A DNA stretch of 64,000 nucleotides from Sagittula sp. P11 (lineage in GTDB: Bacteria; Pseudomonadota; Alphaproteobacteria; Rhodobacterales; Rhodobacteraceae): the NCBI RefSeq assembly GCF_002814095.1, contig NZ_CP021913.1:3788501-3852500 (forward strand), read 5' to 3'. The position numbers and the translations under genes were made by a program. The notes beneath the pieces are model-generated. The model did no database searches, was not told the origin of the DNA, and saw nothing but the letters and a program-made list of their open reading frames with translations. Of this stretch, positions 53,207-63,014 are shown piece after piece. Position 1 is the first letter of the stretch. The number at the start of each line of letters is the position of its first letter.

Positions 53207-54907
53207 ATGAAAAGCGCGATCACCGCGGGCGGCGCGATCTTCGGCAAGCTCAAGGCCTTGGGCATCGACTATGTCTTTGCCAACTCCGGCACGGATTTCC
53301 CGCCCGTGATCGAAGGGCTGGTGGAGGCGCGGCGTCAGGGGCTGGATCTGCCGATCCCGGTGACGGTGCCGCACGAGCACGCCGCCGTTTCGATGGCGCA
53401 TGGCGCGTGGCAGGTCACGGGACGCCCGCAGGCGGTGCTGCTGCACACCAATGTCGGGTTGTCGAACGGGGCGACCGGGCTGATCAACGCCTGGTGCGAC
53501 CAGGTGCCGATGATCGTGATGTCCGGGCGGACGCCGGTCACAGAACACACACGTTTCGGCGCCCGGACAGTGCCCATCGGCTGGGGGCAGGAGATGTTCG
53601 ATCAGGAAGCGCTGATCCGCGAGACCACAAAGTGGCACTATGAACTGCGCTTCCCCGAGCAGATCTCCGACCTTCTGGACCGCGCCTGGGCGATTGCCAA
53701 TTCAACGCCGAAGGGGCCGGTCTACCTCAGCCTCCCGCGCGAAGTGCTGTGCGAGCCCTGTCCGCCGGAAGGTCTGGACCGCCCGTCGCGGATTGCGCCC
53801 GTCGTCACCGCGCCCGAACCTGCCGCCGTTCAGCGGGCGGCCGAGGCGCTGGTCGGCGCGGAGCGGCCGCTGATCCTTTCCCAGCGCGGCGCCGGCAGCG
53901 CGGAGGGGTTCGCGGCCCTTTCTCAGTTGTGCGACGACTTTGCCCTGCCGCTTTCGCACTACTGGTCGAACCAGATCGCATTGCCCATCGCGCATCCCAT
54001 GCAGGTCGGTAGCGATCCGGCGCCGTGGCTGGAAGAGGCCGACGTCGTGCTGGTGCTCGACGCGCTGGCGCCGTGGTTCCCGGACAAGGTGACCCTGCGC
54101 GACGATGTGACGGTGATCCAGGCGGGGCCGGACCCGTTGTTCTCGCGCACGCCGGTGCGGATGTTTCCGGCTGCCATCACCCTGTCCGGACCCGTGGACG
54201 GAACGGTTGCGGCGCTCGGGGCGGCGATGTGGGCGCTTCCGCCGGACGCCGCGCGGGTGGAGGCGCGGCGAACCGTTGTTGCACAGGCATCGGACGCGGC
54301 ACGCACCGCTGTTCGGGCGCAGGCAGAGGCGGGCCGGGGCGCCCCCATGAGCAAGGAATGGGTGGCGCTGTGCCTGGGCGAGGTGGTGAAGGGGCGCAAG
54401 GCCACGGTCTTCCACGAGTTGGGCTGCCCCCTGCAATCGCTGATGCTGGACCAGCCCGACAGCTATTTCCAGGAGCCGCATTCCGGCGGGCTGGGTTGGG
54501 GGTTGCCTGCCGCCATGGGGGCAAAGCTTGCCGATCCGGAGCGGCTGGTCTTCGCCACGATCGGCGACGGCAGCTACATGTTCGCCAACCCGACGGCCTG
54601 CCATCTGGTGGCAGAGGCGCAGGGGATCGCGGTCGTCACGCTGGTCCTGAACAACGAGGAATGGGGTGCGGTCCGGCACTCGGTGGAGGGGCTCTACCCG
54701 GAAGGGCACGCGCGGGCGACGAACGAGGTGCCGCTGACCTCCCTCCGGCCCAGCCCCGACTTTGCGCTCACCGCCGCCGCCAGCCGTGCCTGGACGGAGA
54801 CGGTGACGGATGGGGCCGATCTGCCCGCCGCGCTGGAGCGCGCGGTGGAGGCCGCCGATGCAGGACGGCAGGCGCTGCTGAACATCGCCATTGCGCGGGT
54901 GACTTAA
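53207..54907 (+). CDS. thiamine-pyrophosphate-dependent enzyme (acetolactate synthase-like)
   Basis: A 566-residue enzyme with three domains of the TPP superfamily. The N-terminal PYR domain contains the activating Glu in VPHEHAAVSMAHG near residue 53. A central FAD/TH3-like domain lies at about 195-330. The C-terminal PP domain contains the TPP/Mg motif GDGSYMF...NNEEW near residues 450-480. The sequence diverges from IlvB, so oxalyl-CoA decarboxylase-like, benzoylformate-like or other 2-oxoacid chemistry is possible. AGGGAGG lies about 11 bases before the ATG. Confidence 0.87.
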   Translation: MKSAITAGGAIFGKLKALGIDYVFANSGTDFPPVIEGLVEARRQGLDLPIPVTVPHEHAAVSMAHGAWQVTGRPQAVLLHTNVGLSNGATGLINAWCDQVPMIVMSGRTPVTEHTRFGARTVPIGWGQEMFDQEALIRETTKWHYELRFPEQISDLLDRAWAIANSTPKGPVYLSLPREVLCEPCPPEGLDRPSRIAPVVTAPEPAAVQRAAEALVGAERPLILSQRGAGSAEGFAALSQLCDDFALPLSHYWSNQIALPIAHPMQVGSDPAPWLEEADVVLVLDALAPWFPDKVTLRDDVTVIQAGPDPLFSRTPVRMFPAAITLSGPVDGTVAALGAAMWALPPDAARVEARRTVVAQASDAARTAVRAQAEAGRGAPMSKEWVALCLGEVVKGRKATVFHELGCPLQSLMLDQPDSYFQEPHSGGLGWGLPAAMGAKLADPERLVFATIGDGSYMFANPTACHLVAEAQGIAVVTLVLNNEEWGAVRHSVEGLYPEGHARATNEVPLTSLRPSPDFALTAAASRAWTETVTDGADLPAALERAVEAADAGRQALLNIAIARVT

Positions 54908-55103
54908 GCTCCGGAGAGTCTCCGGGTGGCGGGGGTGACCGACGTGCAAATACCGGAGACCGCGGAACGGGCGCTTGGCTGGTTTCCCTGATGCACGCGA
55001 TGGGCGGAGGGGCGCCAAGCGTCTCCTCTGAGAAAGAGGGTTGCCGTCCCGAGGGACCTCCGATCCAAGGCGGGCAATCCACCCCCGGCACGCAAAAGGC
55101 CCT

Positions 55104-56162
55104 CTATTCGTCGGCGTCGGGGTCCAGCAACTCGATCTCGCCAACCGAAACCAGGTCGCGGATGGCAGAGACGACCGCCGCCATGGCCTTTTCCCCGACC
55201 TTCGGCTTGACGGATCCCTTGTTGCCGGCCTCTTCGCGCAGGTTTTCCGCCAGGCGTTTCGACATGTTGGACAGCAGGAATTCCGCGGTGCGCCGGTCCT
55301 CGTCCGAGGTGGCGGCGGCGAGTGCCACAGCAAGCGTATCGGGCGGCACGTCGCGGGTGATCTTCGGCACGTCGATGGCATTCAGCCGCTCCGGGATGTT
55401 GGCGAAGGTGAAGATCGCCTTGCGCACCGCCTCCGCAAACTCGGCGTCTTCCTGTTCGAGCTGCTGGAGCAGTTCCTCGCGCACGGCGCTGTTGGAATAG
55501 TTGAGGATTGCGCCCAGCCGTTCGTCGGGGCGTTTGACGAAGGCCTTTTCCGGCTCCGCGTCGATCTGGGCGGCCAGCGACAGGCCGATCCGGTCAACCG
55601 CATCCGGCGTGACCCCGGTGGTCATCGACACCGCGTAGGAGATCCGGCGCGCCTTGTCGCCGGGCAGTTTTGCCAGCACCTGCGCGGCCTTGCCCACGTC
55701 GATCTTGGACATCATGACCGCCGCGACCTCGGTGCTTTCGGACAGCACGAGCGCCTCCAGCCGTTCTACGGCAAGATCGTTGATGCGGTCCCATGGATCG
55801 CCGGTCTGGCGCACGCCTGCTTCTTTCCTCAGGCGGGACGCGGTACGGGGATTGATCCGCCCGTCCAGCGCGGTCAGCGCACCGGCCATGTCGCCGGGGA
55901 ACGACAGACCGACCGATTCCAGCTCGTCCGAGAATTCCGTCACCACCTGATTCAGGGTCTCGCGGTCGATGTAGCGCATGTTGCCGAGGAGCATGGTCAG
56001 CTCCTCCTGCAGGTCGTCGGGCAGCGAGGCGAGCGGCACATCGCTTTCCTCGTTCAACAGGAATTGCACGATGATCGCCGCCTTCGCCTTCCGTGAGAGG
56101 GGCAGTCTGCCACCGCCGAAGGACGGACTCGGCAGGGCGGCGAGCGCATGCATGTTGGTCAT
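55104..56162 (-). CDS. fliG: flagellar motor switch protein FliG (divergent, solitary)
   Basis: A 352-residue protein with FliG features throughout. The N-terminal domain reads LSRKAKAAIIVQFLLNEE, and the C-terminal motor-interaction helix reads LLSNMSKRLAENLREEAGNK, followed by VGEIELLD. FliG sits in the C-ring and interacts with MotA to generate torque. The middle-domain EHPQ motif is not visible; the aligned place reads LSESTEVAAVMMSKI. No other flagellar gene is in the window, so this copy is unlinked or a paralogue. It is divergent from a response-regulator gene. Confidence 0.85.
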   Translation of the reverse strand: MTNMHALAALPSPSFGGGRLPLSRKAKAAIIVQFLLNEESDVPLASLPDDLQEELTMLLGNMRYIDRETLNQVVTEFSDELESVGLSFPGDMAGALTALDGRINPRTASRLRKEAGVRQTGDPWDRINDLAVERLEALVLSESTEVAAVMMSKIDVGKAAQVLAKLPGDKARRISYAVSMTTGVTPDAVDRIGLSLAAQIDAEPEKAFVKRPDERLGAILNYSNSAVREELLQQLEQEDAEFAEAVRKAIFTFANIPERLNAIDVPKITRDVPPDTLAVALAAATSDEDRRTAEFLLSNMSKRLAENLREEAGNKGSVKPKVGEKAMAAVVSAIRDLVSVGEIELLDPDADE

Positions 56163-56389
56163 TTGCGATCTCCGGGATAGCAGTCCGGATCACTTGCTAG
56201 CGGCTCAAGGTTGCTGGCCCGTTAAGGACGGCGTCCGAGGGCACCGGATTCACGCGATCTCTGGAGAGTTCGAGACAAAGCCGCGTGGCTTCCCCCCGAT
56301 CGCTTAAGACGGCGTTAGGGAGGCCCGGCACACGATGCGGCAAGGACCGGGATTTGATGTTCCGTGGGGCAAAGCGAGAGAGGTTTCAG

Positions 56390-57019
56390 ATGCAACGGAT
56401 TGCCCGAAAACTGGAGTTCCCCGAACCGCAGGCGGTCGCTACGCCGCGGACCCGTTGCCTTGTCGTGGACGACGATGTGTTCGACCGGGCGATGCTGGGC
56501 CGTTGTATCGGCAAGGGCGTGACAGAGGTGGAGGTGCTCGAGGCCGATTCCATCGCGGCGGCGCGCGCCCATCTGGACCGGGTACGGCCAGATATCGTGC
56601 TTGTCGATCACCGGCTGCCGGACGGGCATGGCACGGAGTTCGCCCGGGAACTGATGTCGGATGAGGCGTTTGCCGACGTGCTGATCTGCGTTGTCAGCAG
56701 CGTCGATCCCAGTCTTCTGGATCCCGCCGTCGCCACCTTGCCGAAAGACGCGCTGAGCCGTGTTGGCCTGACGCGCATGGTTGAGGAGTTCCTGGAGCGG
56801 CGGCGCCTTTCACGGGCATCCGCCGACGGCGCGCTCGTCGCGGATTTCGGCGCCCATGTGAGCGACAGCCTCGATGCCGCCGTGGCGCGGATGCTGCGGA
56901 CATTGCGCCGCGCCAAGTCTGGGGCGCGCAGGACGATCCCGCGTAGCGCGATGAACGATCTCGATCAACTGGAGCAGATGCTTCTCGCGCTGTCCGACGT
57001 GCGGCAGCGAGTGCATTGA
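56390..57019 (+). CDS. single-domain response regulator (REC)
   Basis: A 209-residue protein with a receiver domain at about residues 18-135: acidic pair in LVVDDDVFD, phospho-acceptor Asp in IVLVDHRLPDG, and conserved Ser and Lys in VVSSVD and TLPKDAL. The C-terminal part is a basic helical tail (MLRTLRRAKSGARRT) with no DNA-binding or enzyme domain. GAGAGG lies 6 bases before ATG 56390, preferred to 56357 or earlier. It sits opposite fliG, so a motility link is possible but unproven. Confidence 0.82.
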   Translation: MQRIARKLEFPEPQAVATPRTRCLVVDDDVFDRAMLGRCIGKGVTEVEVLEADSIAAARAHLDRVRPDIVLVDHRLPDGHGTEFARELMSDEAFADVLICVVSSVDPSLLDPAVATLPKDALSRVGLTRMVEEFLERRRLSRASADGALVADFGAHVSDSLDAAVARMLRTLRRAKSGARRTIPRSAMNDLDQLEQMLLALSDVRQRVH

Positions 57020-57094
57020 AGCGCGTGGACCGTACCGCGCAACGCCAGGGCGAGAGGGAAGAAGCCCCGGCGCCACCGCGATACGGGAAAGGGG

Positions 57095-57247
57095 TCAGCC
57101 GGTGACGACCTTGCAGCTATGGGTGTCGGCGTCGTAGGCGGAACCTTCAGCGCAGGTCATGGCCTGCTTCTCATGCCACTGGCAGGCAGAGCCCAGCACC
57201 GGGACAAGGGTCAGGGCGGCGGCAGTGAGAATCGTCGTGATCTTCAT
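57095..57247 (-). CDS. small secreted Cys-loop protein (50 aa)
   Basis: A signal peptide (MKITTILTAAALTLVPVLGS) is followed by a short mature part with Cys residues, including CAEGSAYDADTHSC. AGGAGG lies 8 bases before the ATG at 57247, so translation is well supported. The loop C-x2-G-x2-YD-x5-C recurs in the next minus-strand gene. No family name is known to me. Confidence 0.7.
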   Translation of the reverse strand: MKITTILTAAALTLVPVLGSACQWHEKQAMTCAEGSAYDADTHSCKVVTG

Positions 57248-57513
57248 CGGGTCGTCCTCCTGTTGGGATGGACGAAAAGGTAGCACGCAAATGCAACTTC
57301 TCAAAACGCCGGAGCGGAGGAGGGCATCTCACCATTCCGTGATGGCGGGTCAGGGTGTTGAGATTGGGCAGTCCCAATGCGCGAGAAGTCCCAGAAACGA
57401 CCAGAGGTCGGCCAACGGGCGGAACGACAAATTCTCGGTCGCGTCCGCCGGCACGTCGCTGGTTCACAAACGCCCGTCCGTTGCCAGCAAACCGGTCAAG
57501 GGCGCATGGCACG

Positions 57514-58029
57514 TCAGTAGGTGTAGGTCGTACCGGTGGTGATCGCGTCGCGGAGGGAGGCCTCGGCCCATGTGCCGCGCCCGCCGCGGGCGATGATCTC
57601 GTCGTACTGGCGCTTGGCACCGACCCAGTCACCTTCCAGCACGAGGCCCTGGCCCATGTAGCTGCGGGCGAGGAGGTTGTCGGGGTTCTGCGCCAGCGCG
57701 GCATCGTACCAGCGCTTCGCACCGTCCATGTCGCCCGACATCCGCGCGATGAAGCCGCGGTAGGTCAGCACGCCGTCCGCCTTCTGGTCGTCCATGGCGT
57801 CCAGAACCATCAGCGCGTCGGCGAACTTCCCCTCGTATGCATAGCCGCGCACCGCTTCCAGCCGCATCATGTCGTCGACGTGTCCGCTTTGGGGTTTGAC
57901 GCACTTGTCCGACATCACGTCGTAGACGTAGCCGGCCTTGCAGGCGGATTTTGGCGGCGTGGAACTGTCGGTGCCTGCGGCGAAGGCGGCGACGGGCAGC
58001 AGGCTTGTCAGAAGGGCGAGGCAGCGCAT
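57514..58029 (-). CDS. secreted Cys-loop and TPR protein (171 aa)
   Basis: A signal peptide (MRCLALLTSLLPVAAFAAG) precedes a Cys-loop (CKAGYVYDVMSDKC) at about residues 30-43, then two to three tetratricopeptide-like repeats (FADALMVLDAMDD; GAKRWYDAALAQNPDN; GAKRQYDEIIARGGR). It is thus a periplasmic protein-interaction module. The ATG at 58029 gives the cleanest signal peptide; 58053 is an alternative. It lies between the 50-residue Cys-loop gene and purB, all on the minus strand. Confidence 0.78.
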   Translation of the reverse strand: MRCLALLTSLLPVAAFAAGTDSSTPPKSACKAGYVYDVMSDKCVKPQSGHVDDMMRLEAVRGYAYEGKFADALMVLDAMDDQKADGVLTYRGFIARMSGDMDGAKRWYDAALAQNPDNLLARSYMGQGLVLEGDWVGAKRQYDEIIARGGRGTWAEASLRDAITTGTTYTY

Positions 58030-58157
58030 GGCGTTTGTCCCTGTCGATTGCATCCTGCAACAGAGATTAGCATGCGCCTGCCGCTTTTCGAGTGGGGAAT
58101 AGACGGGAGTATGGAATACCCCCGGCTTTCAATGTCCGCGGCGTTTCGGTGAAACCG

Positions 58158-58176
58158 CGCGCCCGATCAGGGCGCG
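58158..58176 (-). terminator. hairpin after purB
   Basis: CGCGCCC at 58158-58164 pairs with GGGCGCG at 58170-58176 around a GATCA loop. It lies 9 bases past the purB stop on the minus strand and is followed there by a short T-containing stretch (GGTTTCACC). Confidence 0.55.
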
Positions 58177-58185
58177 AATGGCGCC

Positions 58186-59493
<1,308 letters not shown>

Positions 59494-59679
59494 CTGGGCC
59501 TCCTGCGGATGTCGGACGCAGGCGGTTTAGGGGCGGCGGGCGCAGGTCTCAAGAGGGTGTGGGGACTTGCGACGAATGGCGGCGGGGCGGGGCCGTGCAT
59601 GCGCGGGGGCGGCGTGCGAAACGGCGACACGTCTGCCGGACCGTGCTAGACAGGAAGACCAAGGCGGATGGAGGCGTCC

Positions 59680-60081
59680 ATGGCAGTGAATTTGGCGGAT
59701 TTCATCGGGTGCTGGCGGGTGGAACGCGAGATCGCCCACGGAGACGGTTCGCGCGGGCGGTTCACCGGGACTGCGGAATGGGTGTCGGGCGAGGAGGGTG
59801 CGGACTACGTGGAGCGCGGCGTGCTGGAAGTCGGCGGCGGCGCGTTCCAGGCGGAGCGAAGCTACCGCTGGGGGCCGGGGCTGGACGTCTATTTCGAGGA
59901 CGGCCGGTTCTTTCACGCGGTGCCGCCGGAGGGCGGAGAGGCCGCGCATTGGTGCGATCCGGACCAGTATGATGTCACCTACGATTTCACCCGGTGGCCG
60001 GAGTGGACGGCGCGCTGGCAGGTCCGGGGGCCGCGCAAGGACTACGTGATGACAAGCCGCTATGCCCCGCTGGCCGGGTAA
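59680..60081 (+). CDS. DUF6314 family protein
   Basis: A 133-residue lipocalin-like protein with alternating strands (FIGCWRVEREIAHGDGSRGR; YRWGPGLDVYFEDGRFF; HWCDPDQYDVTYDF; WTARWQVRGPRKDYVMTSRY). This pattern matches DUF6314, of unknown function. I chose ATG 59680 because GGAGG sits 5 bases upstream, whereas the ATG at 59668 would overlap that site. Confidence 0.75.
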   Translation: MAVNLADFIGCWRVEREIAHGDGSRGRFTGTAEWVSGEEGADYVERGVLEVGGGAFQAERSYRWGPGLDVYFEDGRFFHAVPPEGGEAAHWCDPDQYDVTYDFTRWPEWTARWQVRGPRKDYVMTSRYAPLAG

Positions 60082-60233
60082 GGGCATGTTTTGCCGGGGT
60101 TTTCCCGCTACGCCGTCCGATACCATTGGCTGTATACCGTCGTATCCATGTAACGTGTTGAAATGCTTGCGGAAATGGCTTTACATTGATGCTGCGGCGC
60201 GGCATCAACGCGACCGACCCTTGGAGACCTGAC

Positions 60234-61532
60234 ATGCCGCCGATCACCGATCACCCGCTGCGGTACAAGCTTGCCAACGAGCTTCACGCGCGGCCGTTTC
60301 CGTCGCTGACGACGCCGTGCCGGGCGGTCTACCTCGCGGTGAAACAACCCAAGGACGCGGCGTCCCGGGACCGCGACGAGGACTTTGCCCACCTGATCGA
60401 CCTGCTGGACCGTCACGGCACCGCGCACCCGTCGCCGGGGGCCACGCATTTCAGCGCGCGGATAGGTCAGAACACGGTGAAGTGGGAGCAACATACGGAG
60501 TTCGTGACTTATACGGTTTTCCTGCCGGGGCTGGGGGAACGGCCCTTCGACCCGGCGGATTTCGCGGTTTTCCCGCAGGACTGGCTGGACAAGGCGCCGG
60601 GCGTCCGCGTCACTTCCGCCATGATCCGGGTGGAGCGGCGGATGGACGACGAGGAAATCCGTGCCCGGCTTGAAGACTGGCTGGTGCCCGAGAGCATCGC
60701 GGTCAGCGAGGTCATCGACCGGGAGGCGGTGATCGCCGGGGACTTCCGCATCGACTCCGCCGGCCACCAGCGGTTCGCCGTCTTCACCAAGCCGTCGGTC
60801 GGCCAGCGGCGCGCCGGGCGGATCGTGCAGCGGCTGTGCGAGATCGAGACCTACAAGAGCATGTCCATGCTGGGGTTCACCCGGATGAAGGAGGTCTCGC
60901 CGCGCATGGGCGAGATCGACCGCCAGCTAACGCGCCTGATGCAGGTGATGACGGAAAGCGAGGGGCACGAGGAGGCTACGTTGAAGACCCTGCTGGCGTC
61001 CTCCGCGGAGCTCGAGAAGATCTCGGCACAGGTGTCCTTCCGGCTGGGTGCGACTGAGGCCTACGAGGCCATCGTCGGCCAGCGGATCGCGGTCCTGCGG
61101 GAAGAGCGGTTCCAGGGGCGGCAGACCTTCTCGGAGTTCATGATGCGCCGGTACGATCCTGCCATGCGCACGGTGAAATCCTCTGCCCGTCGGCTGGAGA
61201 GCATGACGGCCCGGGCCACCCGCGCGGCGGACCTGCTGCGCACGCGGGTCGAGGTCGGTCGCTCGGCGCAAAACCAGCGGCTCCTGGAGAGCATGGACCG
61301 GCGGGCGGAGCTGCAATTGCGGCTGCAGCACACGGTCGAAGGGTTGTCGGTGGTGGCGATCAGCTACTACGCGGTGTCGCTGGTGTCCTATCTGTTGTAC
61401 CCGGTGGCCGAGGCTTTGGGGCTGTCCAAAGGCACGATGACAGCGGCAGCGGTGGTGCCGGTGGTGCTGGTGGTCTGGCTGATGATCCGGCGCATCCGTC
61501 ATCACGTCGAACAGGCGGGTCCGGACCTCTGA
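60234..61532 (+). CDS. DUF3422 family membrane protein
   Basis: A 432-residue protein of the DUF3422 family. The N-terminus YKLANELHARPFPSLTTPCR is the hallmark. A long soluble region with helices (residues 200-360) leads to two C-terminal transmembrane segments (VVAISYYAVSLVSYLLYPVA; AAVVPVVLVVWLMI). Function is unknown. GGAG lies 9 bases before ATG 60234. It is followed by the 3' hairpin element, copy C. Confidence 0.9.
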   Translation: MPPITDHPLRYKLANELHARPFPSLTTPCRAVYLAVKQPKDAASRDRDEDFAHLIDLLDRHGTAHPSPGATHFSARIGQNTVKWEQHTEFVTYTVFLPGLGERPFDPADFAVFPQDWLDKAPGVRVTSAMIRVERRMDDEEIRARLEDWLVPESIAVSEVIDREAVIAGDFRIDSAGHQRFAVFTKPSVGQRRAGRIVQRLCEIETYKSMSMLGFTRMKEVSPRMGEIDRQLTRLMQVMTESEGHEEATLKTLLASSAELEKISAQVSFRLGATEAYEAIVGQRIAVLREERFQGRQTFSEFMMRRYDPAMRTVKSSARRLESMTARATRAADLLRTRVEVGRSAQNQRLLESMDRRAELQLRLQHTVEGLSVVAISYYAVSLVSYLLYPVAEALGLSKGTMTAAAVVPVVLVVWLMIRRIRHHVEQAGPDL

Positions 61533-61588
61533 TCGGGTTGCCTTGCGGCGGTGATCATGCGGCCTGCGCCTGCGCGCAGACAGGAAAA

Positions 61589-61664
61589 GCCCGGGCTGTG
61601 CCCGGGCCGCAGGGGGCGCTGCCCCCGCCTTCGGCTCCCCCGAGGTAATTATGCCAAGATGAAG
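61589..61664 (+). repeat. 3' hairpin element with GGTAATTATGCCAAGATGAAG, copy C
   Basis: Two GC hairpins (GCCCGGG arms near 61589-61607; GGGGGC-GCT-GCCCCC near 61613-61626) are followed by CCCCCGAGGTAATTATGCC and AAGATGAAG ending at 61664. It lies 57 bases after the DUF3422 stop in the same orientation and resembles copies A and B. Confidence 0.6.
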
Positions 61665-61671
61665 GCCAGGG

Positions 61672-62727
61672 TCACTCTGCCGGTGCCATGGCGTGGGCGC
61701 CGCGGGGGGCTGTCTTGAGAAGCGCGTTGGTGAGGAGCCCGCCCGCGGCGATGCTTCCGATGGCGAGCAGCGCCGCGAAGGAGAGGGTAGGGACGCCGGA
61801 GAGGCCCGCGCCCACCGTGCAGCCGCCCGCGAGAACGCCGCCAAAACCCATCAGCATGGCGCCGGTCAGATAACGGCCGGTCTCGCGGGGCGTGGAGAAG
61901 CTTTGCCACTGCAGGCGCCCTGCGGCCGCGGCGGAGAGGAAGCTGCCAAAAAGCACGCCGAGGACGAGGCCCACGCCGAACCCTGCCGGGACCGCCGTGG
62001 AAGCGATGACCCAGAAGAGCGTCTCGGACCAGGTGGAGGTGAAGGCGAGGCTCTGCATCACCACCGGATCGAAATCGTCGTAAAGGATGAAGCCGGTGCC
62101 CGCCCAGGCGGCGGGGACGAGGAGGCCCAGTACGGCCGCACCGATGAGCGACAGCGGGCTCGCCTTGGAACGGGCCACGATCAGCAGGGCCACGATGGCG
62201 AGGACGGCGGTCCAGAGCCATGCGCCCCCGGGCAGGCTGGCGAGGCCGGTCGTGGCGCCGAGGTCGACCGTCACGCTGCCGAGCGTGGTGCGGATCGGGG
62301 AGGCGATGCCCTTCAGCAGGGAATGAGCGGTGATCGCGAAGACCGCCAGAACGGTCAGCGCGCGCAGGTTGCCAGTGGCACTGAGCACCGTCAGGCGGGA
62401 GACGCAGCCCCGGGTCAGAACCATGCCTGCGCCGAAGGCCAGACCGCCCACAAGCACGGCCAGCCACGGCAGGTCGGAGGCCATGAAGCGGTGATCGTCG
62501 AAGGTGATCAGGCCTGCCGCCACGGCGGCCTGCGTGCCGATCAGCGCGGTGGCCAGCGCCATGAACCAGACGCCGGACGCGGCGCGGCGGTCTTCACCGA
62601 CAAGCGCGCGGCGGAAACAGAACTTCGTACGTTCGGCGAGCACGCCGAAGAGGAGCCCGAGGCCCACGGCCAAGTAGACCGCGGCCTGCGGCGCGGTGAG
62701 ATTTTCGAAGCCGAGAGATTCGTACAT
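61672..62727 (-). CDS. YeeE/YedE (TsuA-like) sulfur-compound transporter
   Basis: A 351-residue integral membrane protein with nine or more helices of the YeeE/YedE family, which imports thiosulfate (TsuA) or related sulfur species. The family Cys residues are present in TKFCFRRAL near residue 36, LTRGCVSRL near residue 108 and AGGCTVGAGLSG near the C-terminus. I chose ATG 62727 because GGAGG lies 5 bases upstream. No TsuB/TusA-like gene is adjacent. Confidence 0.88.
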   Translation of the reverse strand: MYESLGFENLTAPQAAVYLAVGLGLLFGVLAERTKFCFRRALVGEDRRAASGVWFMALATALIGTQAAVAAGLITFDDHRFMASDLPWLAVLVGGLAFGAGMVLTRGCVSRLTVLSATGNLRALTVLAVFAITAHSLLKGIASPIRTTLGSVTVDLGATTGLASLPGGAWLWTAVLAIVALLIVARSKASPLSLIGAAVLGLLVPAAWAGTGFILYDDFDPVVMQSLAFTSTWSETLFWVIASTAVPAGFGVGLVLGVLFGSFLSAAAAGRLQWQSFSTPRETGRYLTGAMLMGFGGVLAGGCTVGAGLSGVPTLSFAALLAIGSIAAGGLLTNALLKTAPRGAHAMAPAE

Positions 62728-62945
62728 GGGGGCCTCCATCAGGAACAGCGTTCCATCTGGGGCAAAAGGACCGGGCAATCAACACTTCATACTATGTAGC
62801 GCGGTCGGAAAGCGGGGATGGCTTCCCGATTCCGTCCGGATTGATGAAATCGTGGTCTCTTGTGGACCGGCAGGGCCGGAGCGGCTTTTCCCAGGGACGG
62901 GATGGCGCCGCCGGGCGTTCTTATTTTTCAAGGGAGGCCGGAAAT

Positions 62946-62975
62946 GCAAAAGGAGCGCCCCGCAGGGCACTCCTT
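62946..62975 (-). terminator. rho-independent terminator after mmsA
   Basis: An 11-bp stem with one mismatch (AAGGAGCGCCC at 62950-62960 with GGGCACTCCTT at 62965-62975) is followed on the minus strand by TTTTGC. It lies 40 bases past the mmsA stop. Confidence 0.7.
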
Positions 62976-63014
62976 CACCTTATGTGCGCAGCGCATGGAG
63001 ACAGCCGGTCAGGC

